Shown here piece by piece: positions 52,652 through 64,000 of a DNA stretch of 64,000 bases. The stretch covers positions 14,770,036 to 14,834,035 of the forward strand of contig JAQNBH010000015.1 of NCBI GenBank assembly GCA_028752905.1, in the 5' to 3' direction. This DNA comes from Cladorhizidae sp. MBARI D1340-BT2 (Eukaryota; Porifera; Demospongiae; Poecilosclerida; Cladorhizidae). The position numbers were made by a program, and so were the translations under genes. The notes below the pieces were generated by a model, which was not told the origin of the DNA, did no database searches, and saw only the letters and a list, made by a program, of their open reading frames with translations. Positions within the stretch are counted from its first letter, which is position 1, and every line of letters starts with the position of its first letter.

Positions 52652-52978
52652 CTAAGTGAGTTTAGCTTGGTCTTCTTTTGGCGCTCGGCATTTTGATAGA
52701 GTCAATCCAATAGAGGGAGTGCACAGTGTCCAATATGTTTGTCCAACCCAAAGAATCATGAACTTTCCACCTTTTACCTCCATGAAGGCCTCTACCTCAA
52801 CACAAAAGATACCTGGGAGTTCTTCATGGATCTGAGCAGCTGTCACACTACCTGAAAAGTCGTTTAGCCACTCAATCCAGCAGACGTATGTAAAAAAAAC
52901 ACCCAAGCAGTGGTATACACGGTTATGAAGTCCAAGGTCAAGTTTTATAAATATGTTCTTGTTCTTGCGAGGATTCAT
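52652..52978 (-). other. Unrecognised minus-strand open frame in CDIN1 intron
   Basis: 108 codons; the central part reads FSGSVTAAQIHEELPGIF, CVEVEAFMEVKGGKFMIL, WVGQTYW, which looks protein-like. It may be a transposon-derived remnant or an exon of an alternative transcript. It does not match CDIN1. Confidence 0.3.
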
Positions 52979-53164
52979 GAATCAAAACACATAACACAAA
53001 TCCACTTAGAACAAGCTCAACACCCAATGAAGATGGTGGCAAGTGAAACAAATGTGTTCTCTCTCTGAGTCTCTTTCTCTCGTAGCTCAGCCTCAATTCC
53101 CTCCAACAGTCATCGCAGCTGCATTCACAGAAAGCTTACACAGTAGCTGGAACTTTATTCATCA

Positions 53165-53462
53165 TTAGAATGCACAACAGGCTGTAGTTTGGTTGAACTG
53201 AAGTTGCAAATAAAGATGTTGACTGGACTGTTTATAAGAGCAAAGAAATCCATCCATGACCAGCTCCTTTCTCAAAAGGTGATGGGATTTCGAGTGCTTC
53301 AAGGTTAGGCAAAGGTGCATGTCTGCGACATTGCTCGGCAAGAAAAGCTTCCAGACACAGAGAATCGGCCAGAAAAAGACCCTCACCAACGGCCAAATGG
53401 CAGTTGTGATTGGTGGTTGTGATTATCGGGCTTAAATTATAAATTGTCATACATCCCTTCAA
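53165..53462 (-). other. Decayed ORF-like repeat in CDIN1 intron
   Basis: The minus frame includes LAEQCRRHAPLPNLEALEI and PSPFEKGAGHGWISLLL. The last part is homologous to the plus frame near 5240-5310, so both derive from a dispersed element of unknown type. Confidence 0.35.
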
Positions 53463-53499
53463 TCAGGACTTGTGTAATAGCAACCACACTTCCAATAGC

Positions 53500-53667
53500 T
53501 ATATTAGTAACCAGGTATATTAGTAACCAGGTATATTAGTAACCAGGTACATTAGTAACCAGGTACATTAGTAACCAGGTACATTAGTAACCAGGTACAT
53601 TAGTAACCAGGTACATCAGTAACCAGGTACATTAGTAACCAGTAACCAGGTATATTAGTAACCATGT
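53500..53667 (+). repeat. 16-bp tandem repeat, ~10 copies
   Basis: ATTAGTAACCAGGTAC units with T/C variants. Confidence 0.95.
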
Positions 53668-53757
53668 GTTCCTCTACCTCCCAGTGGCTGGGTGTGGATT
53701 ACACAACACTTACAATGGGGCAACTCTAGAAAGGCACATGGCCCTGATTAGACACAC

Positions 53758-53825
53758 CTAGGTATGGGGTGCCCAGTGCTTCAATCTTCTCCTTCAACAG
53801 GAACTCGTATTCGTAGCCCACGGAG
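53758..53825 (-). CDS. CDIN1: CDIN1 (C15orf41) internal exon
   Basis: The acceptor GTTTGTAATTAG and donor CCTAG|GTGTGT bound 68 bp, phases 2-1. It reads (H)SVGYEYEFLLKEKIEAL and GTPYL, then a split Asp codon. This is the family stretch just before the nuclease core. An alternative acceptor at 53842 keeps an open frame but would not fit the phase of the exon at 54497 or the family alignment. Confidence 0.85.
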
Positions 53826-53994
53826 CTAATTACAAACCGTGCTAGGAAATATACACACTCTGGGTTATGTAGATAGACAAGAGCAGAGAATACACGACTG
53901 AAGGGCCACAGGGTGAATCGTTTAAAAAACCCGGGTGCTAGCTCTATAATGCATTATCACGTGCTACGTAAAAACCTAGAAACATTTACAATAT

Positions 53995-54075
53995 TTAACC
54001 TTCTCAAGAATCAACTTGAAATCATATTCTCTCGACATTTCGACTAGATGCTCTAGCCTGCTCAGGAATAGTATT
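53995..54075 (-). mobile_element. Degenerate copy of the hammerhead-like element
   Basis: On minus: GCTAGAGCATCTAGTCGAAA is kept, but the CTGATGA box reads CTGAGCA, so the core is broken. Confidence 0.6.
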
Positions 54076-54284
54076 TTCCCTACTTTGTTTACCATGACTT
54101 GGGTGTGACTTGGGTGTGTGCAAAAATCATTTCCTCAAAGAGTTTTTTTTTACTAAACTTTTCTTTAATTAGATGTCAGATTTTCTTAAACCCGGCTCCT
54201 TCCTCCAACACCAGTAGTTACACCCATATTAATTATTATAATAATCAGCAGCCATGCACTGGCATAAGCATGTGAGGCTTAGGG

Positions 54285-54300
54285 TGTGTGTGTGTGTGTG
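54285..54300 (+). repeat. TG microsatellite
   Basis: Eight TG pairs followed by further TG-rich sequence. Confidence 0.9.
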
Positions 54301-54496
54301 GAGTTATGCATGTCTGTGTGTTGTGTATATGTGGAGCACGTGTGTGTGGAGTGTTCATGTGTGAGGTGAGTACACTGATCATGTAACTGGCAGGTGACGG
54401 TAGAGTGCGTGGGGCATGCGCATGTGTGTGAATGGTGTCTGTGGAGCGGAAAGAGAGTTGTTCTGACGAGCTCACTCTCTAGTTACTCAAGGATAC

Positions 54497-54546
54497 TGCT
54501 TGATATTCTCAGCCAGAGGTCCATAGTTGACATCATTGACAACACA
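54497..54546 (-). CDS. CDIN1: CDIN1 (C15orf41) internal exon, 5'-most in window
   Basis: The acceptor TTGTTGTTGTTGCAG and a non-standard but GT donor AAGCA|GTATCC bound 50 bp, phase 0-2. It reads CVVNDVNYGPLAENIK, the family CIVND..YGPLVD.IK block. Joined to the exon at 53758 it gives IK-H-SVGYEYE. The four exons encode about 147 residues, roughly the C-terminal half of a protein of about 280. The upstream exons were not found in the window; they may lie beyond the 39-bp array, which would then be intronic. Confidence 0.88.
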
Positions 54547-55089
54547 CTGCAACAACAACAACAACAAAGGTCAACACTCTTACAATGACCTTCAAAGATG
54601 ATGACAGATTAAAAGGTTCACTCTGGACATAATAGAAGAAGCTGCACCCAGTAATGTAACCCTGGCTCCAGTTTGTTCCTTAGTCAGTTAGCAAGGGTAG
54701 ATGCACAGCAGGAGTAGATCCTGGACACCATGAGAGAGGAGGGTTGTGGGATCAAAATGGCCACCAAGCAACCTGTATAGCACTGAACACTGTTCCACGT
54801 CACCCCTAAAACGTTCACTGTGTGGTTTACCTTTTCATTTGCATCGGCTGCCATAACAACAAAGAAGTTTCTATTGACATTCAATATTTGCCTATTAAGA
54901 GGTTGCTCTGGCATGGCGACAATGGTCCAACAACATTATGTATTTTGTACGCTACTTTTTAAACTTGGGCATGAACATGCCCCCTCTATTTGCTATATGA
55001 AGCCACCAAGACAAACCAATGACTTGGCGGTTGTGGGGGTGGTGATCAATGCCACACCCCCACTTCCTCTGTTGATGCAGGAGTAGTAC
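54547..55089 (-). other. Upstream of the last visible CDIN1 exon
   Basis: A 76-codon minus frame at 54684-54914 (MPEQPLNRQILNVNRNFF...) ends beside a TTGCTAAC, but it does not match CDIN1. Nothing else supported. Confidence 0.35.
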
Positions 55090-58000
55090 AATTATAATAT
55101 GCATGGTTCCTAACATAAGCATAGTAGTACTTATAATATGCATGGTTCCTAACATTAGCATAATAGTACTTATAATATGCATGGTTCCTAACATAAGCAT
55201 AATAGTACTTATAATATGCATGGTTCCTAACATAAGCATAATAGTATTTATAATATGCATGGTTCCTAACATAAACATAATAGTACTTATAATATGCATG
55301 GTTCCTAACATAAGCATAATAGTACTTATAATATGCATGGTTCCTAACATAAGCATAATAGTACTTATAATATGCATGGTTCCTAACATAAGCATAATAG
55401 TACTTATAATAGGCATGGTTCCTGACATAAGCATAATAGTACTTATAATAGGCATGGTTCCTAACATAAGCATAATAGTACTTATAATAGGCATGGTTCC
55501 TAACATAAGCATACTAGTACTTATAATATGCATGGTTCCTAACATAAACATAATAGTACTTATAATATGCATGGTTCCTAACATAAGCATAATAGTACCT
55601 ATAATATGCATGGTTCCTAGCATAAGCATAATAGTACTTATAATATGCATGGTTCCTAAAATAAGCATAATAGTACTTATAATATGCATGGTTCCTAACA
55701 TAAGCATAATAGTACTTATAATATGCATGGTTCCTAACATAAGCATACTAGTACTTATAATATGCATGGTTCCTAACATAAGCATAGTAGTACTTATAAT
55801 ATGAATGGTTCCTCACATAAGCATAATAGTACTTATAATATGCATGGTTCCTAACATAAACATAATAGTACTTATAATATGCATGGTTCCTAACATAAGC
55901 ATAATAGTACTTATAATATGCATGGTCCCCCTAACATAAACATAATAGTACTTATAATATGCATGGTTCCTAACATAAGCATAATAGTACTTATAATATG
56001 CATGGTTCCTAACATAAGCATAATAGTACTTATAATATGCATGGTTCCTAACATAAGTATAATAGTACTTATAATATGCATGGTTCCTAACATAAGCATA
56101 ATAGTACTTATAATATGCATGGTTCCTAACATAAACATAATAGCACTTATAATACTAACATAAGCATAATAGTACTTATAATATGCATGGTTCCTAACAT
56201 AAACATAATAGTACTTATAATATGCATGGTTCCTAACATAAGTGTAATAGTACTTATAATATGCATGGTTCCTAACATAAGCATAATAGTACTTATAATA
56301 TGCATGGTTCCTAACATAAACATAATAGCACTTATAATACTAACATAAGCATAATAGTACTTATAATATGCATGGTTCCTAACATAAGTGTAATAGTACT
56401 TATAATATGCATGGTTCCTAACATAAGCATACTAGTACTTATAATATGCATGGTTCCTAACATAAGCATAATAGTACTTATAATATGCATGGCTCCTAAC
56501 ATAAGCATACTAGTACTTATAATATGCATGGTTCCTGCATAATAGTACTTATAATATGCATGGTTCCTAACATAAGCATACTAGTACTTATAATATGCAT
56601 GGCTCCTAACATAAACATAATAGTACTTATAATATGCATGGTTCCTAACATAAGCATAGTAGTACTATAATATGCATGGTTCCTCACATAAGCATAATAG
56701 TACTTATAATATGCATGGTTCCTAACATAAGCATAATAGTACTTATAATTTGCATGGTTCCTCACATAAGCATAATAGTACTTATAATATGCATGGTAAC
56801 ATAAGCATAATAGTACTTATAATATGCATGGTTCCTAACATAAGCATAATAGTACTTATAATAGGCATGGTTCCTAACATAAGCATAATAGTACTTATAA
56901 TATGCATGGTTCCTAACATAAGCATAATAGTACTTATAGTATGCATGGTTCCTAACATAAGCATAATAGTACTTATAATATGCATGGTTCCTAACATAAG
57001 CATAATAGTACTTATAATATGCATGGTTCCTAACATAAGCATAATAGTACTTATAGTATGCATGGTTCCTAACATAAGCATAATAGTACTTATAATATGC
57101 ATGGTTCCTAACATAAGCATAATAGTACTTATAATATGCATGGTTCCTAACATAAGCATAATAGTACTTATAATAGGCATGGTTCCTAACATAAGCATAA
57201 TAGTACTTATAATAGGCATGGTTCCTAACATAAACATAATAGCACTTATAATACTAACATAAGCATAATAGTACTTATAATATGCATGGTCCCTAACATA
57301 AACATAATAGTACTTATAATATGCATGGTTCCTAACATAAGCATAATAGTACTTATAATATGCATGGTCCCCCTAACATAAACATAATAGTACTTATAAT
57401 ATGCATGGTTCCTAACATAAGCATAATAGTACTTATAATATGCATGGTTCCTAACATAAGCATAATAGTACTTATAATATGCATGGTTCCTAACATAAGC
57501 ATAATAGTACTTATAATATGCATGTTTCCTAACATAAGCATACTAGTACTTATAATATGCATGGTTCCTAACATAAGCATAATAATACTTATAATATGCA
57601 TGGTTCCTAACATAAGTATAATAGTACTTATAATATGCATGGTTCCTAACATAAGCATAATAGTACTTATAATATGCATGGTTCCTAACATAAACATAAT
57701 AGCACTTATAATACTAACATAAGCATAATAGTACTTATAATATGCATGGTTCCTAACATAAGCATAATAGTACTTATAATATGCATGGTTCCTAACATAA
57801 GCATAATAGTACTTATAATATGCATGGTTCCTAACATTAGCATAATAGTACTTATAATATGCATGGTTCCTAACATAAACATAATAGTACTTATAATATG
57901 CATGGTTCCTAACATAAGCATAATAGTACTTATAATATGCATGGTTCCTAACATAAGCATAATAGTACTTATAATATGCATGGTTCCTAACATAAGCATA

Positions 58001-61000
58001 ATAGTACTTATAATATGCATGGCTCCTAACATAAGCATACTAGTACTTATAATATGCATGGTTCCTAACATTAGCATAATAGTACTTATAATATGCATGG
58101 TTCCTAACATAAACATAATAGTACTTATAATATGCATGGTTCCTAACATAAGCATAATAGTACTTATAATATGCATGGTTCCTAACATAAGCATAATAGT
58201 ACTTATAATATGCATGGCTCCTAACATAAGCATACTAGTACTTATAATATGCATGGTTCCTAACATAAGCATAATAGTACTATAATATGCATGGCTCCTA
58301 ACATAAGCATACTAGTACTTATAATATGCATGGTTCCTGCATAATAGTACTTATAATATGCATGGTTCCTAACATAAGCATAATAGTACTTATAATATGC
58401 ATGGTTCCTAACATAAACATAAACTTATAATATGCATGGTTCCTAACATAAGCATAATAGTACTTATAATATGCATGGTTCCTAACATAAGCATAATAGT
58501 ACTTATAATATGCATGGCTCCTAACATAAGCATACTAGTACTTATAATATGCATGGTTCCTAACATAAGCATAATAGTACTTATAATATGCATGGCTCCT
58601 AACATAAGCATACTAGTACTTATAATATGCATGGTTCCTGCATAATAGTACTTATAATAGGCATGGTTCCTAACATAAGCATAATAGTACTTATAATAAT
58701 TATGCATGGCTCCTAACATAAGCATACTAGTACTTATAATATGCATGGTTCCTAACATAAGTGTAATAGTACTTATAATATGCATGGTTCCTAACATAAG
58801 CATAATAGTACTTATAATATGCATGGTTCCTAACATAAGCATAATAGTACTTATAATATGCATGGTTCCTAACATAAGCATAATAGTACTTATAATATGC
58901 ATGGCTCCTAACATAAGCATACTAGTACTTATAATATGCATGGTTCCTAACATAAGCATAATAGTACTTATAATATGCATGGTTCCTAACATAAGCATAT
59001 ACTAGTACTTATAATATGCATGGTTCCTAACATAAGCATAATAGTACTTATAATATGCATGGTTCCTAACATAAGCATACTAGTACTTATAATATGCATG
59101 GCTCCTAACATAAGCATAATAGTACTTATAGTATGCATGGTTCCTAACATAAGCATAATAGTACTTATAATATGCATGGTTCCTAACATAAGCATAATAG
59201 TACTTATAATATGCATGGTTCCTAACATAAGCATAATATTACTTATAATATGCATGGTTCCTAACATAAGCATAATAGTACTTATAATATGCATGGTTCC
59301 TAACATAAACATAATAGTACTTATAATATGCATGGCTCCTAACATAAACATAATAGTACTTATAATATGCATGGTTCCTAACATAAGTATAATAGTACTT
59401 ATAATAATTATGCATGGCTCCTAACATAAGCATAATAGTACTTATAATATGCATGGTTCCTAGCATAAGCATACTAGTACTTATAATATGCATGGTTCCT
59501 AACATAAGCATAATAGTACATATAATATGCATGGTTCCTAACATAAGCATAATAGTACTTATAATATGCATGGTTCCTAACATAAGCATAATAGTACATA
59601 TAATATGCATGGCTCCTAACATAAGCATAATAGTACTTATAATCCTAACATAAGCATAATAGTACTTATAATATGCATGGTTCCTAACATAGGCATAATA
59701 GTACTTATAATATGCATGGCTCCTAACATAAGTATAATAGTACTTATAATATGCATGGTTCCTAACATAAGCATAATAGTACCTATAATATGCATGGTTC
59801 CTAACATAAGTATATTAGTACTTATAATATGCATGGTTCCTAACATAAGCATAATAGTACTTATAATATGCATGGTTCCTAACATAAGTATATTAGTACT
59901 TATAATATGCATGGTTCCTAACATAAGCATAATAGTACTTATAATATGCATGGCTCCTAACATAAGCATAATAGTACTTATAATATGCATGGTTCCTAAC
60001 ATAAGTATAATAGTACTTATAATATGCATGGTTCCTAACATAAGTATAATAGTACTTATAATATGCATGGCTCCTAACATAAGTATAATAGTACTTATAA
60101 TATGCATGGCTCCTAACATAAGCATAATATTTAGTACTTATAATATGCATGGTTCCTAACATAAGCATAATAGTACTTATAATATGCATGGTTCCTAACA
60201 TAAGCATAATAGTACTTATAATATGCATGGTTCCTAACATAAGTATAATAGTACTTATAATATGCATGGTTCCTAACATAATCATAATAGTACTTATAAT
60301 ATGCATGGTTCCTAACATAAGTATAATAGTACTTATAATATGCATGGTTCCTAACATAAACATAATAGTACTTATAATATGCATGGTTCCTAACATAAGC
60401 ATAATAGTACTTATAATATGCATGGTTCCTAACATAAGTATAATAGTACTTATAATATGCATGGTTCCTAACATAAGCATAATAGTACTTATAATATGCT
60501 TGGTTCCTAACATAAGCATACTAGTACTTATAATATGCATGGTTCCTAACATAAACATAAATATGCATGGTTCCTAACATAAGCATAATAGTACTTATAA
60601 TATGCATGGTTCCTAACATAACGTTAATAGTACTTATAATATGCATGGCTCCTAACATAAGTATAATAGTACTTATAATATGCATGGTTCCTAACATAAG
60701 TATAATAGTATTTATAATATGCATGGTTCCTAACATAAGCATAATATTACTTATAATATGCATGGTTCCTAACATAAGCATAATAGTACTTATAATATGC
60801 ATGGTTCCTAACATAAGTATAATAGTACTTATAATATGCATGGTTCCTAACATAAGTATAATAGTATTTATAATATGCATGGTTCCTAACATAAGCATAA
60901 TAGTACTTATAATATGCATGGTTCCTAACATAAGCATAATAGTACTTATAATATGCATGGTTCCTAACATAAGTATAATAGTACTTATAATATGCATGGT

Positions 61001-61455
61001 TCCTAACATAATCATAATAGTACTTATAATATGCATGGTTCCTAACATAAGTATAATAGTACTTATAATATGCATGGTTCCTAACATAAACATAATAGTA
61101 CTTATAATATGCATGGTTCCTAACATAAGTATAATAGTGCTTATAATATGCATGGTTCCTAACATAAGCATAATAGTACTTATAATATGCATGGCTCCTA
61201 ACATAAGTATAATAGTACTTATAATATGCATGGTTCCTAACATTAGCATAATAGTACTTATAATATGCATGGTTCCTAACATAAGCATAGTAGTACTTAT
61301 AATATGCATGGTTCCTAACATAAGCATAATAGTACTTATAATATGCATGGTTCCTAACATAAGCATAATAGTACATATAATATGCATGGTTCCTAACATA
61401 AACATAATAGTACTTATAATATGCATGGTTCCTAACATAAGTATAATAGTACTTC
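55090..61455 (+). repeat. 39-bp minisatellite, about 163 units (6.4 kb)
   Basis: The unit is TAGTACTTATAATATGCATG plus GTTCCTAACATAAGCATAA. Since 39 = 3 x 13, frames on both strands stay open (13-residue repeats such as VLIICMVPNISII and MLMLGTMHIISTI); these are not genes. AGTACT and ATGCAT are palindromes in each unit. Marker variants recur: GGTCCCCCTAAC about 1.44 kb apart (55925, 57367), truncated AATACTAACATAAG at about 56152, 56337, 57251 and 57714, and AACATAATCATAATAG about 0.73 kb apart (60276, 61006). Confidence 0.98.
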
Positions 61456-61613
61456 GTGTGCTTTTGCCGTGGGCTGTACTTCACCAACAGATAATCCGGG
61501 AACAAAAATGTACTGAGTGCAGTTCAACACAATTTATTTTGTGCCAATGTTTTAGACACTGAGGAACCTGCTGGATAGCTACGGATGAGATTGCTAGGCC
61601 ATGTTATGTAATC

Positions 61614-61868
61614 ATGTTTATTGAACTATGTACATGGGGAGTAGCAGGTGGGGAATTGCCGGCCTGTGGAAGAGAGTCCCCTGACCCAAGAGATAGTTAT
61701 GCAGTAGCAGTGAAGAGGGTGGGGCATCGTGACAGTAGATGTACCTACGAAAGAATCCAAGCCAAGCTCACTTCTCTGAAATGTCTTAGGAGAGACACAT
61801 TTCCAGCACTTCTTGAAGCTAGTTCCCTTCTCTGCATCACCTGGCGTGTGCTCCCGATCAGTAGCTAA
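61614..61868 (+). pseudogene. HIRAN-like, transposon-associated protein fragment
   Basis: The plus frame reads CTWGVAGGELPACGRESPD, then DSYAVAVKRVGHRDSRCTYE. The GE.L.C.RE......D.YAVAVKR.....VGH pattern is that of HIRAN-like domains common in transposon-associated proteins of invertebrates. The tail no longer follows the family, so this is read as a decayed fragment. Tentative. Confidence 0.4.
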
Positions 61869-62485
61869 ATATATCCCTTACCTATTTTACACTTAAATAA
61901 ATTTTCCCCTCAGTTTCTGATACTGGCATACAAAAAATTATCAGCAGCAAAGAATTTCAGATTTACGCCACACGTGGAAAGAGCATGAGAAACTCCAGCA
62001 TTGTTCACATGCCATAGTTACGTGAATCCATCAGCAGGAAGAAAACATCCTTGGGGTGGCAGTGCCTTCTGCTCGAAGGCTGCTCTAGATTGGCACTCTT
62101 TCATCACACACACTCTACTTGCATCACATGGATACAGTGCACTGCACCTCCACAGCAAAGATGATGACAAGGGGTCACATGCAAAGCACTATGGAACTAA
62201 GACGATACTGGCTAACGGTTAGAAGTGTTTGTAATGGCTAGGGAAAATGTCGGCACTCGCAAAGGCATCATAATCAGGCCCACGGATATATTGTACACAG
62301 GAACATAGCAGGTTCACTGCCACACAGAAATTATCTCCGGTTCACAAGGTGATAATTAACTCATAACCGTTAAAGTTGCCCATCAACACTTCTCCCGTCA
62401 CTTCTTCATGTTTGCATATCAGCTGCTCTAAGTGTGGGTGTCTTTGACAAAGCGCGACTTCTACTGTTAAGACTACAAGCAAGTT
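61869..62485. other. No firm gene
   Basis: Open frames of 65-73 codons at 62001-62222 (plus) and 62342-62539 (minus) lack recognisable domains. They may be further pieces of the neighbouring element. Confidence 0.35.
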
Positions 62486-63892
62486 CAGCATAAGCTCACT
62501 TGCTTGTTCAAGTTGGCATCCCATCTGTTGTCCTGACAACCACCAGCAGCAGCATCCTTGGGCTCAGCATAAGCTCACTTGCTTGTTCAAGAGGGCATCC
62601 CATCTGTTGTCCCGACAACCACCAGCAGCAGCTCAGCATAAGCTCACTTGCTTGTTCAAGTTGGCATCCCATCTGTTGTCCTGACAACCACCAGCAGCAG
62701 CATCCTTGGGCTCAGCATAAGCTCACTTGCTTGTTCAAGAGGGCATCCCATCTGTTGTCCCGACAACCACCAGCAGCAGCTCAGCATAAGCTCACTTGCT
62801 TGTTCAAGTTGGCATCCCATCTGTTGTCCTGACAACCACCAGCAGCAGCATCCTTGGGCTCAGCATAAGCTCACTTGCTTGTTCAAGAGGGCATCCCATC
62901 TGTTGTCCCGACAACCACCAGCAGCAGCTCAGCATAAGCTCACTTGCTTGTTCAAGTTGGCATCCCATCTGTTGTCCTGACAACCACCAGCAGCAGCATC
63001 CTTGGGCTCAGCATAAGCTCACTTGCTTGTTCAAGAGGGCATCCCATCTGTTGTCCCGACAACCACCAGCAGCAGCTCAGCATAAGCTCACTTGCTTGTT
63101 CAAGTTGGCATCCCATCTGTTATCCCGACAACCACCAGCAGCAGCATCCTTGGGCTCAGCGTAAGCTCACTTGCTTGTTCAAGAGGGCATCCCATCTGTT
63201 GTCCCGACAACCACCAGCAGCAGCTCAGCATAAGCTCACTTGCTTGTTCAAGTTGGCATCCCATCTGTTGTCCTGACAACCACCAGCAGCAGCATCCTTG
63301 GGCTCAGCATAAGCTCACTTGCTTGTTCAAGAGGGCATCCCATCTGTTGTCCCAACAACCACCAGCAGCAGCTCAGCATAAGCTCACTTGCTTGTTCAAG
63401 AGGGCATCCCATCTATTGTCCCGACAACCACCAGCAGCAGCTCAGCATAAGCTCACTTGCTTGTTCAAGAGGGCATCCCATCTGTTGTCCCGACAACCAC
63501 CAGCAGCAGCGTCCTTGGGCTCAGCATAAGCTCACTTGTTCGTTCAAGAGGGCATCCCCTCTGTTGTCCCAACAACCACCAGCAGCAGCTCAGCATAAGC
63601 TCACTTGCTTGTTCAAGAGGGCATCCCATCTGTTGTCCCGACAACCACCAGCAGCAGCATCCTTGGGCTCAGCATAAGCTCACTTGCTTGTTCAAGTTGG
63701 CATCCCATCTGTTGTCCCGACAACCACCAGCAGCAGCATCCTTGGGCTCAGCATAAGCTCACTTGCTTGTTCAAGTTGGCATCCCATCTGTTGTCCCGAC
63801 AACCACCAGCAGCAGCATCCTTGGGCTCAGCATAAGCTCACTTGCTTTTTCAAGAGGGCATCCCATCTGTTGTCCCAACAACCACCAGCAGC
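62486..63892 (+). repeat. 148-bp composite tandem repeat (80 + 68 bp)
   Basis: Units start CAGCATAAGCTCACTTGCTT. An 80-bp form (CAAGTTGGCATC, GTCCTGACAACC, with AGCATCCTTGGG) alternates with a 68-bp form (CAAGAGGGCATC, GTCCCGACAACC, without the 12 bp). The pair repeats regularly to about 63340. After that the order breaks: 68-bp forms run in tandem, then 80-bp forms. The many 100-145-codon frames are artefacts. Confidence 0.97.
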
Positions 63893-64000
63893 ATCACACC
63901 AGTCACCAAGCTGCTCACACACACTCCACTCGCACCCAGAGAGGATCAACCGACTGTTCAGCGGTTACCCACCTGCTGCTTTCCATCTCAAAAGAAGCTC
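63893..64000. other. Window end, unique sequence
   Basis: Short stretch after the array; nothing identified. Confidence 0.3.

Noticed and set aside
54684..54914. Upstream CDIN1 exon in the frame ending STLAN
   Set aside because: The LAN resemblance is three residues followed by a stop; no donor and no further match.
55090..61455. Dozens of overlapping 60-330-codon frames
   Set aside because: 13-residue repeats generated by the 39-bp unit on both strands; no unique domain.
62486..63892. Series of 110-145-codon frames starting MLVQVGIPSVV
   Set aside because: Frame rotation through the 148-bp composite repeat; the starts are repeat copies.

Overview
The window is nuclear DNA of an animal. 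The coding sequence is in short exons with canonical GT/AG introns, some only 45-55 bp long. One gene is recognisable: an orthologue of metazoan CDIN1 (C15orf41, the CDAN1-interacting nuclease). There are also fossils of animal-type non-LTR reverse transcriptases, a hAT-type (TTF zinc finger) transposase fragment and a HIRAN-like fragment. Tiny introns, AT-rich intergenic DNA and very abundant minisatellites would suit a demosponge or a similarly compact non-bilaterian genome. That assignment is inference. No tRNA, rRNA, CRISPR array or bacterial operon was seen.

Layout. (1) 1-3.9 kb: the 3' half of an unrecognised plus-strand gene (gene A). Its phase-compatible exons have introns filled with an ACT microsatellite, a TA-rich minisatellite, a foldback element and nested inverted repeats. 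Its last exon appears to carry a 1-base homopolymer frameshift. (2) 4.4-9.2 kb: a palindromic element with a hammerhead-ribozyme-like core, then 24-, 40- and 72-bp tandem arrays. (3) 11.4-24.0 kb: one 12.6-kb array of a 20-bp unit with higher-order structure. (4) 24-28.4 kb: degenerate repeats and the minus-strand 3' end of a single-pass membrane protein gene (gene D). (5) 28.4-31.8 kb: plus-strand terminal exons of one or two unrecognised genes (E and C) on either side of a 29-bp minisatellite. (6) 34.6-37.7 kb: an unrecognised minus-strand gene (gene B) with eight well-phased exons plus one tentative exon. (7) 42.4-44.3 kb: plus-strand exons headed by an Ig-like domain exon of symmetric phase 1-1. 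(8) 45-54.6 kb: a hAT fossil, a repeat family carrying promoter-like motifs, two open frames, and the last four exons of CDIN1 on the minus strand, with LINE reverse transcriptase fossils in its 4-kb intron. (9) 55.1-61.5 kb: a 39-bp array, then a HIRAN-like fragment and a 148-bp composite array up to 63.9 kb.

Tandem arrays make up roughly 40% of the window. Units whose length is a multiple of three (24, 39, 72 bp) stay open in several frames and create long spurious ORFs, whereas the real coding sequence is in short exons. All exon calls rest on reading splice signals, frame continuity and phase by eye, without database search. Only CDIN1, the Ig-like exon, the reverse transcriptase fragments and, less firmly, the hAT and HIRAN fragments are assigned to known families.
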